This document shows positions 1-11,930 of a stretch of 63,037 bases of DNA, in pieces. The notes beneath the pieces are model-generated. The model did no database searches. It saw only the letters and a list, made by a program, of their open reading frames with translations, and had not been told where the DNA came from. The translations under genes and the position numbers were made by a program. Position 1 is the stretch's first letter, and the number at the start of each line of letters is the position of its first letter. Source of the stretch: Desulfobacteraceae bacterium. Lineage in GTDB: Bacteria > Desulfobacterota > Desulfobacteria > Desulfobacterales > Desulfosarcinaceae. Location: positions 1-63,037 of the forward strand of contig QZKV01000029.1 of NCBI GenBank assembly GCA_003599575.1, given 5' to 3'.

Positions 1-1
1 G

Positions 2-100
2 ATGATCGCCCACGGCATCTCCTCACCCATGTGCTTCTTTCTGGTCGGCGTGATCTACGACCGCGCCCACCATCGGGAGATCAACCGCTTCGGCGGCCTA
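2..100 (+). CDS. nuoM: NADH-quinone oxidoreductase subunit M fragment (partial)
   Basis: About 33 codons in frame 2 read as an interior piece of NuoM, a proton-pumping membrane subunit of complex I: a helix containing AHGISSPMCFFLVGVIYDR followed by HHREINRFGGL, the pattern of a NuoM transmembrane helix and its conserved loop. The frame loses all family resemblance right after the GGL, at about base 100, exactly where the opposite-strand ABC transporter gene loses its own resemblance. It is therefore a fragment joined to unrelated sequence, not a gene. Recognition rests on remembered family patterns only. Confidence 0.6.
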
Positions 101-1253
101 AGCGCGGCACCAGGCTCAGCAGGGTGCTTTTCCCGCTGCCGGGCGGCCCCACCACTCCCAACACTTCTCCGGGTTTCACGGTCAGATGGATATCACTCAG
201 CACCTCGTTGGGGGGGAGATAGGCGAAGCGGACGCTTTCGAAGGCCAGGGCGCCGTGCAGTTTCCTGATCACCGCGGGATGCGGGGGATCTTTGATTTCC
301 GGCTGCCGCTGCATGATTTGATTCAGGCGCGCAAGCGATGCGCCGCCGCGCTGGAGCATGTTGGTCACCCAGCCCAAAGCCATCATGGGCCAGGAGAGCA
401 GGTTCAGATAGCTTATAAAGGCCACGAAATCACCGGGCGTGATCTCGTTCAGGATGGTTTTGCGCCCGCCGAAATAGAGCACCGCAGCCAGACTCAAGTT
501 GGTCAGCATCATCATGAGGGGGAAAAACACGCTGGTGATGCCCACCAGCCGCATGTTCTGGTGAACGTAATGGTGGGAAACCGACCGCACGGCCTGCATG
601 GCCGCGGTCTCTTCGTTATGGGCTTTGATCATGTGCATTCCGGCCAGACGCTCGCGCACCGCTTCGGTCAAGTCGGCGAAGGAGGCCTGCACCTGTTGAT
701 AACGATGGTGCATGCGCCGGCCCAGCAGGCGGGAGGCCAAAACGACCAGCGGCATGGGAATCAGCACGTAGAGGGTGAGCTCGACGTTGATATAGAGCAT
801 GAACCCGATGGCGGCGGCCCCCAGCACAATGGCGTCATTTAAGGCCACCAGTCCCATTCCTGCGGCCATGCGCACTTGCTGGATGTCATTGGTGGCATGC
901 GCCATCAGGTCGCCGGTTTTGGTGCGATCGAAAAAGCCGGCTGACAGGATCTGGATATGCCCGAGAAAGCGGTTGCGCAGGTCCGCCTCCAAATGCCTGG
1001 CCGTACCCAGCAGGCAGCGGCGCCAGACATAGCGAAAAAAACCGATAAACAGGGCCAGCAGGGCAATGACGGCGGCATGCCCGAGCAATGTCCTGTGGCC
1101 TGCGGTCAGCAGGGTCAGATCGTCCACCGCCCATTTGATCACCCGCGGAATCATCAGTTGCAGAAAGTCCACCGTAATCAGCGAAAGCAAGCCCAGGACG
1201 ATGATCCATCGGTGGGTTTTGAAATAGGGTGTAATCAGATCGATCGGCTTCAT
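81..1253 (-). CDS. MdlA/MsbA-type ABC exporter, C-terminally truncated at the window edge
   Basis: This is a half-transporter with an N-terminal type IV ABC membrane domain (residues about 15-300, with several hydrophobic helices) followed by the start of an ATP-binding domain. Walker A is GPPGSGKST at residues 369-377. The family continues for about 200 more residues (Q loop, signature, Walker B), but here the frame ends after only 13 more residues, and the last five (GRRSG) are unlike the family. Coding similarity stops at about base 99, where a NuoM fragment begins on the other strand. The start ATG at 1253 has only a weak Shine-Dalgarno. The N-terminal style resembles multidrug/lipid exporters of the MdlA/YheI group; the substrate is unknown. 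The gene is divergent from rnb. Confidence 0.8.
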   Translation of the reverse strand: MKPIDLITPYFKTHRWIIVLGLLSLITVDFLQLMIPRVIKWAVDDLTLLTAGHRTLLGHAAVIALLALFIGFFRYVWRRCLLGTARHLEADLRNRFLGHIQILSAGFFDRTKTGDLMAHATNDIQQVRMAAGMGLVALNDAIVLGAAAIGFMLYINVELTLYVLIPMPLVVLASRLLGRRMHHRYQQVQASFADLTEAVRERLAGMHMIKAHNEETAAMQAVRSVSHHYVHQNMRLVGITSVFFPLMMMLTNLSLAAVLYFGGRKTILNEITPGDFVAFISYLNLLSWPMMALGWVTNMLQRGGASLARLNQIMQRQPEIKDPPHPAVIRKLHGALAFESVRFAYLPPNEVLSDIHLTVKPGEVLGVVGPPGSGKSTLLSLVPRLGRRSG

Positions 1254-1583
1254 GAGCTAAGGACCTATGTGCAATCTACCTTCGCGAAGGGGCCTAAAAT
1301 AAACTTTGATACCATAAGGCGCCTGCCACTTGCGGTCAACTTGTTGTTTTGGCTTTAAGTTTCACTTACCTTCAAATTGACTTTGCATGGGGGGGTTGTT
1401 AAAAGTTAGCCAAAGTCGTTGCCGCGCTGCCGAGCTGGCTGGTACGCTAAAAGCCTTTTGGCAAGCACGCAACTTTGGTGCCCTGCGGAAACGAACCGCG
1501 ATATTGGGCAATTCAAGCTCTGCTGCCGTTGAAAGCGCATGTTTTGATAACGGCCGTTCGACGGCCGCTGGAACAGGGAATTT
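1254..1583. other. Divergent intergenic region between ABC exporter and rnb
   Basis: No convincing gene lies in these 330 bases. It must hold the promoters of both flanking divergent genes. I see no clear -35/-10 pair, operator or terminator. The short open frames crossing it lack a ribosome-binding site and family resemblance. Confidence 0.5.
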
Positions 1584-3560
1584 ATGGAATCGGGTCAGGT
1601 GGTTGAATTTATCGACAGCCAGAAAATCTTCTGCGCGGTTATTCTGGATGTCAAAAACATGCGCTTGCGGCTGTTGACCGAAAACAATCGTGAAGTAAAA
1701 CTCTCTGCCGAAAGACTGACCCACCGATCCGACCGGCGCCTGCCTGCCGGGCTGGGCCGCGATAAAACGGTGGCCCTCCTCAAGGAGCTCGCCGCACACC
1801 GCAGGGAATTGAGCCGGCAGGTGGATATCCAATCCCTTTGGGAGGTGCTGCACAGCGAACAGCAGTGGATCGATCTGTCCACCATGACGGTTTTTTGTTT
1901 TCCTGAATCGCCCAACGGAGATCATGAGTCGGCGGTCGTGCGCGCCTTTTTCAACGACCGGCTGTATTTCAAATTCAGACCGGATCAATTTTTTCCTCAT
2001 TCGGAGGAAAGAGTCGCACAAATCATTGCGCTGCGCCGCAAAGAGGAGCACCAGGCACGCCTTATCGATAAGGGCGGCACCTGGCTGCAGAAGGTACTCA
2101 AGGGCCAGGAAGCAGCGCCACCTCAGGAAAGCGATGAGATCGTTGGAATATTGGCCTCCTTCTATCTGCATGACAAGGAGAGCCCACACCGCGACATGGC
2201 CCGGGCTATTCTCGACAAGGCCGGCGCCGGCGCGCCGTCGGCCGTGTTCACTTTTCTGGTAAGAATCGGCGCATGGCAGCCCAATGAAAACCTGGATCTT
2301 CTGCGTTACGAGATCCGGACTGAAATGCCGGAAGAAGTGCAGAAGCAGGCAGCGGCGATAGACCGCAGTCCCCCGGATGTGACGGGCCGCCGCGATCTCA
2401 GGGACCTGGATCTGATGACCATTGACGGACCGGGCACCCTGGATTTTGACGATGCGTTGAGCCTGGTTGCGCAGGGCGACCTTTTTGTGCTGGGTATCCA
2501 CATCGCCGATGTGGGGCATTATATCGCCAAGGGCGATCCCATCGACCAGGAGGCTCTGGCGCGCGGAAGTTCGATCTACATGCCCGATCAGCGCATCTCC
2601 ATGCTGCCGTCCCCGCTGGCCCTGGACATTTGCAGCCTGAAAGCCGGCGAGGACCGCCCGGCCATCAGCACCCTGGTGACCATCACGCCGCAGGCCAAAA
2701 TTATTGGTTTTGAGATCGTTCCCACGCTCATCCGCGTCAAGCGGCAAACCACCTATCAGGATGTGGATGCGCTGGTGGATCATGACGAGGCCGTCAAGGC
2801 CTTGCACGGCATCGCCGTAAACTATCGCGACAGCCGCCTGGACGACGGTGCGCTGATCATCGATCTGCCCGAAATCAACATCTGGCTCAACAACCATGGA
2901 GAACCGGTGGTATCGCGGATTGATCGCGAGAGCCCCTCGCACCTCCTGGTGGCCGAGTTGATGATCCTGGCCAACAGCCTGGCCGCCCGGTTTCTTTCCG
3001 AACGCAAGACGCCGGCCGTTTTTCGTGCGCAGGCCGAACCGCGTGAAAGATTGTTCGAGCGCAACCGCGGATCGCTTTATCAAAATTGGATGCAGCGCCG
3101 CCAAATCAACCGCTTCATCCTGAGCAGCACCCCCGAACCGCATGCCGGACTGGGCGTACGGGCCTATGTCACCTGCACCTCTCCGATTCGCAAATACTCG
3201 GACCTGGTCACCCAACGCCAACTGCGCGCCGCCTTGGGCCTGGAAAAGCCTTACAGCCAGGCAGAAATCGATTTCCTGATTGCCGCCTTGAGCGAGCCGA
3301 TGAGTATCGTTGGCCGCATTCAGATGCGCCGGCACCGCTACTGGCTGCTCAAATATCTGGAAAGTCGCATCGGCAGTAAGCTGGAGGCCGTTGTGCTGAA
3401 TAAACGCCGCGAAGGATACGTGATTCTGATCCCGGAGTATTTGATCGAATGCATGCTCGTGGGGGCTGAAAACATCACCTTGAAACCGGAGGATCTGATC
3501 CAGGTCACGGTGCAGCACGTTAATGCCAGAAACGAGGTAATTACAGTCTATTTAGGATAA
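1584..3560 (+). CDS. rnb: Exoribonuclease II/R family (RNB domain)
   Basis: A 658-residue processive 3'-5' exoribonuclease. The RNB catalytic domain runs from about residue 268 to 570 and carries the acidic metal-binding signature TIDGPGTLDFDDALS near residues 277-292. Downstream family landmarks are GIHIADVGHYI, then a block around YMPDQRISMLP, and CTSPIRKYSDL. A short C-terminal segment is S1-like. The length is close to E. coli RNase II (644) and shorter than RNase R, and the long C-terminal basic tail of RNase R is absent. A moderate AGGGAA site precedes the ATG. It is first in a co-directional group with arfB and a UPF0316 gene, so it may sit in an RNA/ribosome quality-control unit. Confidence 0.88.
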   Translation: MESGQVVEFIDSQKIFCAVILDVKNMRLRLLTENNREVKLSAERLTHRSDRRLPAGLGRDKTVALLKELAAHRRELSRQVDIQSLWEVLHSEQQWIDLSTMTVFCFPESPNGDHESAVVRAFFNDRLYFKFRPDQFFPHSEERVAQIIALRRKEEHQARLIDKGGTWLQKVLKGQEAAPPQESDEIVGILASFYLHDKESPHRDMARAILDKAGAGAPSAVFTFLVRIGAWQPNENLDLLRYEIRTEMPEEVQKQAAAIDRSPPDVTGRRDLRDLDLMTIDGPGTLDFDDALSLVAQGDLFVLGIHIADVGHYIAKGDPIDQEALARGSSIYMPDQRISMLPSPLALDICSLKAGEDRPAISTLVTITPQAKIIGFEIVPTLIRVKRQTTYQDVDALVDHDEAVKALHGIAVNYRDSRLDDGALIIDLPEINIWLNNHGEPVVSRIDRESPSHLLVAELMILANSLAARFLSERKTPAVFRAQAEPRERLFERNRGSLYQNWMQRRQINRFILSSTPEPHAGLGVRAYVTCTSPIRKYSDLVTQRQLRAALGLEKPYSQAEIDFLIAALSEPMSIVGRIQMRRHRYWLLKYLESRIGSKLEAVVLNKRREGYVILIPEYLIECMLVGAENITLKPEDLIQVTVQHVNARNEVITVYLG

Positions 3561-3581
3561 AACAGCCAAACATTCCCATAA

Positions 3582-4007
3582 ATGGCCATGTTGCCCATCA
3601 ACGACAAAGTTTCCATCCCCTTGAGCGAAATTGACCTGAGTGCAGTGCGTGCGCAGGGGGCCGGCGGGCAGAACGTGAACAAGGTTTCGACAGCCATTCA
3701 CCTGCGCTTTGATGTGAAGGCTTCTTCCCTGCCCGAAATCTACAAAGAGCGGCTGCTGCGATTGAGCGATCAACGCATCACCAAGGACGGCGTAATCGTC
3801 ATCAAAGCCCAGCAACACCGCACACAGGAGAAAAACCGGCTGGACGCCCTCGAGCGGCTGCGGCAGCTGATCAGCAGGGTAACGGTCACGCCTGTCAAAA
3901 GACGCCCCACCAGGCCGAGCCGCAGCGCCGGTCGCACACGCCTGGACATGAAAACCCGGCACGGAAAGCTCAAGGCGCTGCGCGGCAAGGTGGACATGGA
4001 AGAATAG
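3582..4007 (+). CDS. arfB: Alternative ribosome-rescue peptidyl-tRNA hydrolase ArfB (YaeJ)
   Basis: A 141-residue release-factor-like hydrolase. The catalytic GGQ loop is visible as GAGGQNVNK (GGQ at residues 28-30), and the C-terminal tail is rich in Arg/Lys, as in ArfB, where the tail enters the empty mRNA channel of stalled ribosomes. There is no stop-codon-recognition domain, which separates it from RF1/RF2. The ATG lies 21 bases after the rnb stop; a second in-frame ATG is two codons later. No strong Shine-Dalgarno is present, which suggests translation by coupling to rnb. Known family role: hydrolysing peptidyl-tRNA on ribosomes stalled without a stop codon. Confidence 0.9.
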   Translation: MAMLPINDKVSIPLSEIDLSAVRAQGAGGQNVNKVSTAIHLRFDVKASSLPEIYKERLLRLSDQRITKDGVIVIKAQQHRTQEKNRLDALERLRQLISRVTVTPVKRRPTRPSRSAGRTRLDMKTRHGKLKALRGKVDMEE

Positions 4008-4082
4008 GGCAAACGTGTAAACGGTGGTTCCGTTGCCGATATCGATTCCAACGCCGATGAAGAAAGGAGCGTTTCCGATTTC

Positions 4083-4646
4083 ATGTTCGAACCGAATATT
4101 CTGCTAACCGGGCTGATCATCTTTGTGGCCAGGATCTGTGACGTGTCCATCGGCACCGTGCGCACCATCATAACCGTGCAGGGACGGACGGTGGTGGCCT
4201 TTTTCCTGGCCATTTTTGAAATCATCATCTGGATCCTGGTCGCCAGCACGGTGATCAACCAGGTCCGTGTTCAGCCGATCCTGGTGGTTTTCTATGCATT
4301 CGGATATGCCACAGGCAATGTGGTCGGCATCATCGTGGAGCGCAAGCTGGCCTTCGGGCTCATCATTCTCAGGGTGATCACGCGCGACGCGGGCAAACGC
4401 TTGTGCGACACGCTGCGCCAGAAGGGCCAGCCGGTGACGGTTTTCCATGGCGAGGGCATGACCGGCCCGGTGGAAGAACTGTATATCGCCTGCCGCCGCC
4501 GGGATTTGAGCTGGATTTTGTCCGAGGTGCGCGCCATCGACCCGAACGCCTTCTATGTCATTGAACAGGCCCGCGATATCAGTAAGGTGTTGCGCCCCAC
4601 CTATGCCCCCCTGGGCGGCTGGCGGGCGGTGACCAAGCGCAAATAA
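4083..4646 (+). CDS. UPF0316 membrane protein (DUF5698 + DUF2179)
   Basis: A 187-residue protein of the UPF0316 group. Three hydrophobic segments fill the first 95 residues, including the conserved stretch ARICDVSIGTVRTI, followed by a cytosolic DUF2179-type domain (about residues 100-175) with GEGMTGPVEELY. DUF2179 domains resemble nucleotide- or ligand-binding folds, but no function is established for this family. An AAAGGAG lies 13 bases upstream of the ATG. It is the last gene of the rnb-arfB group and is followed by a terminator-like hairpin. Confidence 0.82.
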   Translation: MFEPNILLTGLIIFVARICDVSIGTVRTIITVQGRTVVAFFLAIFEIIIWILVASTVINQVRVQPILVVFYAFGYATGNVVGIIVERKLAFGLIILRVITRDAGKRLCDTLRQKGQPVTVFHGEGMTGPVEELYIACRRRDLSWILSEVRAIDPNAFYVIEQARDISKVLRPTYAPLGGWRAVTKRK

Positions 4647-4670
4647 GATGGCGGGACCTCCTGTGCCGCA

Positions 4671-4703
4671 ACAGTGCCTTCCGAAAGGCAGGCCCCTGTT
4701 TTT

Positions 4704-4705
<2 letters not shown>
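4671..4705 (+). terminator. Rho-independent terminator after UPF0316 gene
   Basis: The stem TGCCTT/AAGGCA (4675-4680 with 4685-4690, loop CCGA) can be extended by an outer ACAG/CTGT pairing around a GGCCC bulge, and is followed immediately by seven T residues. It ends the rnb-arfB-UPF0316 unit and abuts the stop codon of the convergent hybrid kinase. Confidence 0.6.
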
Positions 4706-7508
<2,803 letters not shown>

Positions 7509-7596
7509 GCGGGTGGTCCTTTATTGGCTCCCACGTTTATCCCCAGGGGGATTCAGCCGGCCAGACGCGTTCGGGGTTCCCTGCTTGCAGTCTCTC

Positions 7597-10407
7597 CTAT
7601 GGCCTGGTCCGGCCGCTTTTCGCTGGCAGGTCTCCGGCGATCACCTTCTCGATTACCCGCAGCATTTCTTGCGGTTGAATGGGTTTGGAGATGTAGTCAT
7701 TCATGCCGGCGTGCAGGCACTTGTCGCGATCCTCTTGCGTGCCCTGGGCCGTCATGGCCACGATGGGCACGTCATGGTTGCGCACTGAAGAACCTGTGTC
7801 GCGAATCATTCGCGCGGCTTCCAGGCCGTCCATCTCCGGCATCTGAATATCCATCAGCACCAGGTCATAGTCGCTGCCTGACAAGGCCTGGAGCGCCTCC
7901 TTGCCGTTGGGCACCGCATCGGCACGAAAGCCGAAGCGCCCCAGCAGGTGCAGGGCCAGCTTCTGGTTGATGGCATTGTCCTCAGCCAGCAGAATGCGTA
8001 CGTTGCGACGCTTGTTTTCGGAAAGAGAGTAACTGGTCACGATCGGAACATTGTTTTTATCCCGCCGTTTGCCTGGTGCGCGGTTCAGGACGGCCGTCAG
8101 GCAATCGAACAGCTCCGAGGGGCGGACCGGCTTGGTCAGATAAGCCGAATAGCCGATGCGTTTCATCTCGGCCGCATCGCCGCGCAGCCCCTGGGAGGTG
8201 AGCATGACCAGGATGGTCGGCCTGAGCGCAGCATCGGCCTTTATCTTGCGCCCCAGTTCGGCTCCGTCCATACCCGGCATGACCATATCGGAGATGACCA
8301 GGTGATAGGGCGCACCGGCCTTGACCACGGCCTGCATCAGCGAAAGCGCCATAGCACCGTTGGCGGCCCGGTCGCACCCGCAACCCCATAGTTTGAGATA
8401 GCCCTCGAGAATATCCAGATTGGTCTTGTTGTCATCTACGATCAAAATGCGCTTTTGGCGAACCGTCTCGGGCGCGATCGGGGATACCGGCTCCACCTGG
8501 GCGGTTTTCTCGAACACCGCCGTAAACCAGAAGGTCGAGCCCTGGCCGGGTTTGCTCTCCACCCCCATGCGGCCGCCCATCAGTTCGACCAAGCGCTTGG
8601 TGATGGCCAAGCCCAGGCCCGTGCCGCCGAACCTGCGGGTGGTCGAGCTGTCTACCTGCTGAAAGGATTTAAAAAGGCGGGCTTGATCAACTTTCGCAAT
8701 GCCGATGCCGGTATCCTTGAAGGTGAAACGGATAGCGACCTTGCTGCGCGTCTCCTCTTGCAAAGAAACGAACAGCGCCACCTCCCCCTCGATGGTGAAT
8801 TTGACTGCATTGGACATCAGGTTGACAACCGCCTGCCGAAGCCTGCCGGGATCGCCCATGAGCAACGAGGGCACCTCGTGATCGATTTTGTAGACCAGTT
8901 CCAGCCCCTTTTCATGAGCCTGACGGGCGGGCGTCGCCACCAGGTCGTCGATGGTCTTGCGCAGGTCGAAATCGATGCTCTCGATCTCCAGCTTGCCCGC
9001 TTCCATCTTGGAAAAGTCCAGGATATCGTTGATCACGGCCAGCAGGGCGCCTGCGCTGCGCTGGCCGGTTTCCACGAAATCGGCCTGCTCGGCTGTCAGG
9101 GGCGTGCCCTGCAGGAGATTGTACATGCCCATAATGCCGTTCATGGGTGTGCGGATTTCGTGGCTCATGTTGGCCAAAAATTCGCTTTTTGCCCGGGTGG
9201 CCTCCTCGGCCTTCTCCTTGGCCCGGGCCAGTTCCAGTTGGACCGCCTTGCGCTGGGTGATGTCTCGGGCAACCCCCCGGAACGCCACGGCCCGCCCCTG
9301 TTCATCGTGCATCAGCGAGATCGAACTCTCCAGACACCTGCGCTGGCCGCTTTTGGTGGTGATCTCGTACTGTAAGGACCGGTTCGGCTTTCCGGTTTCA
9401 TAGATCCGGCGGTACGCGCGGTGGACCTTCGCGGCATTCTCCTCGTCCATATAGCCGCGATGATCCATCGACCGAAGCTCTGCAGGGCTGTATCCGGTTA
9501 TGCTCGCTGCGGCCGGGTTGAAAAACAGCATTTGCCCGTTGAATTCGGTTTCGAAATAGGCGTCCTGGATGTTGTTAAGAATGTTGCGGTATTTTTCCTC
9601 GCTTTTTTCAAGAGCTTTTTGGGCGGCCACTTTGGCCGTCACATCCCGGGAGATGCCGCTGAAGCCGATGGGGTGGCCCTGCTCGTCGCGGATCAGGCTG
9701 ATGCAAAGCTCCACCTCGATCGTTGAACCGTCCGGCCGCACCAGGGTCGTAGTGATCACCTTGCCGCTGTTGCCGGTGCGGTATACTTCCGAAAAAGCCT
9801 TGTACATCTGTTTGGCCACATCAGGGGGGGTGAATTCACGATTGTTCAGGCCGATGAGTTGTTGGCTGGTGCGCCCGAGATGGATCAAGGACATTTTGTT
9901 GGCGTAGGTAAAGTTTCCGGCCAGGTCGATTTCGTAGTAAGCGTCCTTCATGTTTTCGATCAGCAGATGATATTTTCTCTCCTTGCGACAGGCGGCCTGT
10001 TCCCTGCGCTGGCGTTCCACCGCGAACAAAAGCGTATGGAACAAGCGTGCCGCGTCCGTACGCGCCTTGAATACAAAACCGACGGCCCCTTGGCGGGCGG
10101 ACTCGGCCAGAAGCTGCCGATCGCCAGGGCCGCCGTACAAAACGATGAGAGGCACCTGCGGGGCGGCCGCCTGGGCACGGGTCAAGGTTGTAAGCCCACT
10201 GCTGTCGGGTAAAAACAGGTCCAACAACACCGCATCGAATTTATCTTTACCCAGGGCCGCCAAGCCACCCGCAAGGTCCGCAGCCGCCTGCACGCGGAAT
10301 GCCGGACCGGGCGCGCCGATGAGCATCGCTTCAATGCGCTGAACCTCCCCGGGATCATCCTCAACCAGCAATATCTTCATTGCTGTCTCGTTGTCTCCCT
10401 GACGCAT
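7597..10407 (-). CDS. Hybrid sensor histidine kinase, paralogue of the downstream kinase
   Basis: About 936 residues with the same Rec-PAS-PAS-HisKA-HATPase-Rec-Rec order as its neighbour at 4704, and obvious residue-level similarity throughout, which suggests tandem duplication. Landmarks are an N-terminal receiver with [12 protein letters not shown], a His[14 protein letters not shown] motif, [17 protein letters not shown] in HATPase, [13 protein letters not shown] in receiver 2 and [12 protein letters not shown] in receiver 3. The frame opens at 10434, but the ATG at 10407 has AAGGGA eight bases upstream and is preferred; a third ATG at 10380 (MKILLVEDD) is also possible. No HPt domain and no membrane segment. 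Confidence 0.9.
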   Translation of the reverse strand: MRQGDNETAMKILLVEDDPGEVQRIEAMLIGAPGPAFRVQAAADLAGGLAALGKDKFDAVLLDLFLPDSSGLTTLTRAQAAAPQVPLIVLYGGPGDRQLLAESARQGAVGFVFKARTDAARLFHTLLFAVERQRREQAACRKERKYHLLIENMKDAYYEIDLAGNFTYANKMSLIHLGRTSQQLIGLNNREFTPPDVAKQMYKAFSEVYRTGNSGKVITTTLVRPDGSTIEVELCISLIRDEQGHPIGFSGISRDVTAKVAAQKALEKSEEKYRNILNNIQDAYFETEFNGQMLFFNPAAASITGYSPAELRSMDHRGYMDEENAAKVHRAYRRIYETGKPNRSLQYEITTKSGQRRCLESSISLMHDEQGRAVAFRGVARDITQRKAVQLELARAKEKAEEATRAKSEFLANMSHEIRTPMNGIMGMYNLLQGTPLTAEQADFVETGQRSAGALLAVINDILDFSKMEAGKLEIESIDFDLRKTIDDLVATPARQAHEKGLELVYKIDHEVPSLLMGDPGRLRQAVVNLMSNAVKFTIEGEVALFVSLQEETRSKVAIRFTFKDTGIGIAKVDQARLFKSFQQVDSSTTRRFGGTGLGLAITKRLVELMGGRMGVESKPGQGSTFWFTAVFEKTAQVEPVSPIAPETVRQKRILIVDDNKTNLDILEGYLKLWGCGCDRAANGAMALSLMQAVVKAGAPYHLVISDMVMPGMDGAELGRKIKADAALRPTILVMLTSQGLRGDAAEMKRIGYSAYLTKPVRPSELFDCLTAVLNRAPGKRRDKNNVPIVTSYSLSENKRRNVRILLAEDNAINQKLALHLLGRFGFRADAVPNGKEALQALSGSDYDLVLMDIQMPEMDGLEAARMIRDTGSSVRNHDVPIVAMTAQGTQEDRDKCLHAGMNDYISKPIQPQEMLRVIEKVIAGDLPAKSGRTRP

Positions 10408-10493
10408 GCCCCTTTCCCTTCGTTGGGTTTGCATGCCTGCATTATCGGCCTTGCGACAGGATACTTGAATAACTCGGAGAGCCGAGGAGTGGT

Positions 10494-10529
10494 ACGACCC
10501 CGGGCGCAGGGAATGCCATAGGGGGTCGT
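10494..10529. repeat. 8-bp inverted repeat upstream of the hybrid kinase
   Basis: ACGACCCC at 10494-10501 and GGGGTCGT at 10522-10529 are perfect complements separated by 20 bases, about 90-120 bases upstream of the kinase start. It could be an operator or a leader hairpin; no further evidence. Confidence 0.35.
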
Positions 10530-10564
10530 GATCGGCATCGGGATTGGAAACAGCCTCATTGAAG

Positions 10565-10619
10565 GAAAAACGCCCGCAAGCGCATGGTGCGGTGAGAATT
10601 TCATGCGCCCCGGGCGTTG
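10565..10619 (-). terminator. Rho-independent terminator after the CBS gene
   Basis: Read on the minus strand, an outer stem AACGCCCG/CGGGCGTT encloses an inner perfect stem GCGCATG/CATGCGC, and the structure runs into a TTTTT tract. It sits 20-75 bases after the stop of the CBS-domain gene and separates it from the hybrid kinases. Confidence 0.75.
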
Positions 10620-10637
10620 GACATGATGACCAAATGC

Positions 10638-11213
10638 TTACGGGTTGGTCGGTTTTTTTCCCGGATCGTCGCTCATGGACTGGAATACGGCTGCGAACAC
10701 ATCCGTCAGGCGCAGGATGCCAACAATGCGCTCCCCACGCGTGACCAATAAGGATTGATGATGCCCCATGATCAGCATGTGGATGGCTTCATCCAGGGTG
10801 GCATCGGCATCCAGATGTTCTTCCTCGGTGGGTTTGTGCATGAAATCCCGGACGCGGATGTGGGCCGCTTTTTTTTGAAGCACATCCAAGGGCTTATCAA
10901 ACAAATGATAGGATTTGACCATGGAGCGGAGAAACATGCGACTGAAGTGGCGGAAGGTCACCTTGCCGCTTTCAGCCTGAATGTCGCTATACTTCGGCTC
11001 CAGGGCCATGAGGGCGTCCAACTGGCTGACTTTGCCCACGACATGATTGCTTTTGTCCAGCACCAATACGGCCCGGTGGAGGTACTTTGAAGAACCATAC
11101 GCGTCCTGTGCTTTTTCCAGCGAGATGATCGCCTCTTCCAGGGTGGCGTCTTCGGTGACCGTGGCGTACTCCGAAAGCGGCACCATCAAGTCCTTTACCA
11201 TCATCTTTTTCAT
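10638..11213 (-). CDS. Tandem CBS-domain protein
   Basis: A 191-residue cytosolic protein made of a CBS pair: motif one at about residues 5-80 (VKDLMVPLSEYATV, then AVLVLDKSNHVVGKVS) and motif two at about 120-185 (VRDFMHKPTEEEH, then SLLVTRGERIVGILRLTDV). CBS pairs commonly bind adenosine nucleotides and gate a partner. Between them is a region of about 40 residues unlike a linker, predicted helical. The frame opens at 11225, but ATG 11213 has GAGG six bases upstream. It lies beside receiver and kinase genes; a receiver-CBS fusion elsewhere in this window (50763-51620) suggests the two domain types work together. Confidence 0.85.
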   Translation of the reverse strand: MKKMMVKDLMVPLSEYATVTEDATLEEAIISLEKAQDAYGSSKYLHRAVLVLDKSNHVVGKVSQLDALMALEPKYSDIQAESGKVTFRHFSRMFLRSMVKSYHLFDKPLDVLQKKAAHIRVRDFMHKPTEEEHLDADATLDEAIHMLIMGHHQSLLVTRGERIVGILRLTDVFAAVFQSMSDDPGKKPTNP

Positions 11214-11299
11214 ATTGAGCCTCATTTTAAATGGTTAAACGGTTGAATCGTTCGAACCGGCAGGGCATGTTTCCCCAGCCGAACGCACGAATGGACCAT

Positions 11300-11327
11300 T
11301 TAACCCAATCGACTTAACCCAATCGAC
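11300..11327. repeat. Two tandem copies of a 14-bp repeat
   Basis: TTAACCCAATCGAC occurs twice head to tail in the gap between the CBS gene and the receiver gene. It is short, could arise by slippage, and has no assigned role. Confidence 0.6.
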
Positions 11328-11330
11328 GAA

Positions 11331-11771
11331 TCAAATATTGCCGCCCTTTCGCAGCAGCAATCGCACTTCCGCCCTGCGGATACGCTCTTCCTGCGCTTCT
11401 TTTTTCTGCCTGGCGCCTTGCAGCTTGGCCGTCAATTCATCGAAATCGGACGGTTTCAAAAGGTAATCGAAGGCCCCCAGCTTCATGCCCTCCACGGCGG
11501 TTTCAGCGGTGCCATGCCCGGTCAGCAAGATCACCTCGATCAGGGGATATTGGGACTTAATCTCCTTGAGAACCTGGATGCCGTCCATGCCGGGCATTTT
11601 GATATCCAGGATCACGACATCGATATTCCTCTTCTTGAGCAGGTCGAGACACATCCGGCCGTCGAAGGCCGGGGTGACTTTTTCTCCCGATTCTTGCAGC
11701 CGCAGGGCGAGCATTTCCACGAAATCTTTTTCATCATCGACCAACAGGATATGGGTGGGTATCTTGATCAT
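11331..11771 (-). CDS. Single-domain response regulator (receiver only)
   Basis: A 146-residue CheY-like receiver. DD at 12-13, acceptor Asp56 in VVILDIKMPGMDG, then ILLTGHGTAE (switch Thr) and FDYLLKP (conserved Lys). The C-terminal 25 residues are a charged helix (KKEAQEERIRRAE), not a DNA-binding domain. The open frame begins at 11810, but ATG 11771 (MIKIPTH) has AAGGAG seven bases upstream. It forms a paralogous set with the receivers at 14888 and 44776 and the N-termini of 11931 and 50763. The adjacent receiver-kinase fusion is a plausible partner. Confidence 0.9.
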   Translation of the reverse strand: MIKIPTHILLVDDEKDFVEMLALRLQESGEKVTPAFDGRMCLDLLKKRNIDVVILDIKMPGMDGIQVLKEIKSQYPLIEVILLTGHGTAETAVEGMKLGAFDYLLKPSDFDELTAKLQGARQKKEAQEERIRRAEVRLLLRKGGNI

Positions 11772-11930
11772 CGCGCATCTCCTTCTTTCGGCGTTCATTC
11801 CTATCATCAAGAAGCGTAAGGGCTTTGCCCCGCTCGGAATGAGGGAATGTTGGCATAATGAGCATCGAATCGATCCATTATGCCACTATTCCATCATTCC
11901 ATTGATGATTTCGTCTTCTTTTTGAAACAT

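Noticed and set aside
1362..3518. 718-codon open frame on the minus strand, antisense to rnb
   Set aside because: The plus-strand frame has full RNase II catalytic motifs; the antisense product has no recognisable domain and is a by-product of GC-rich codon bias.
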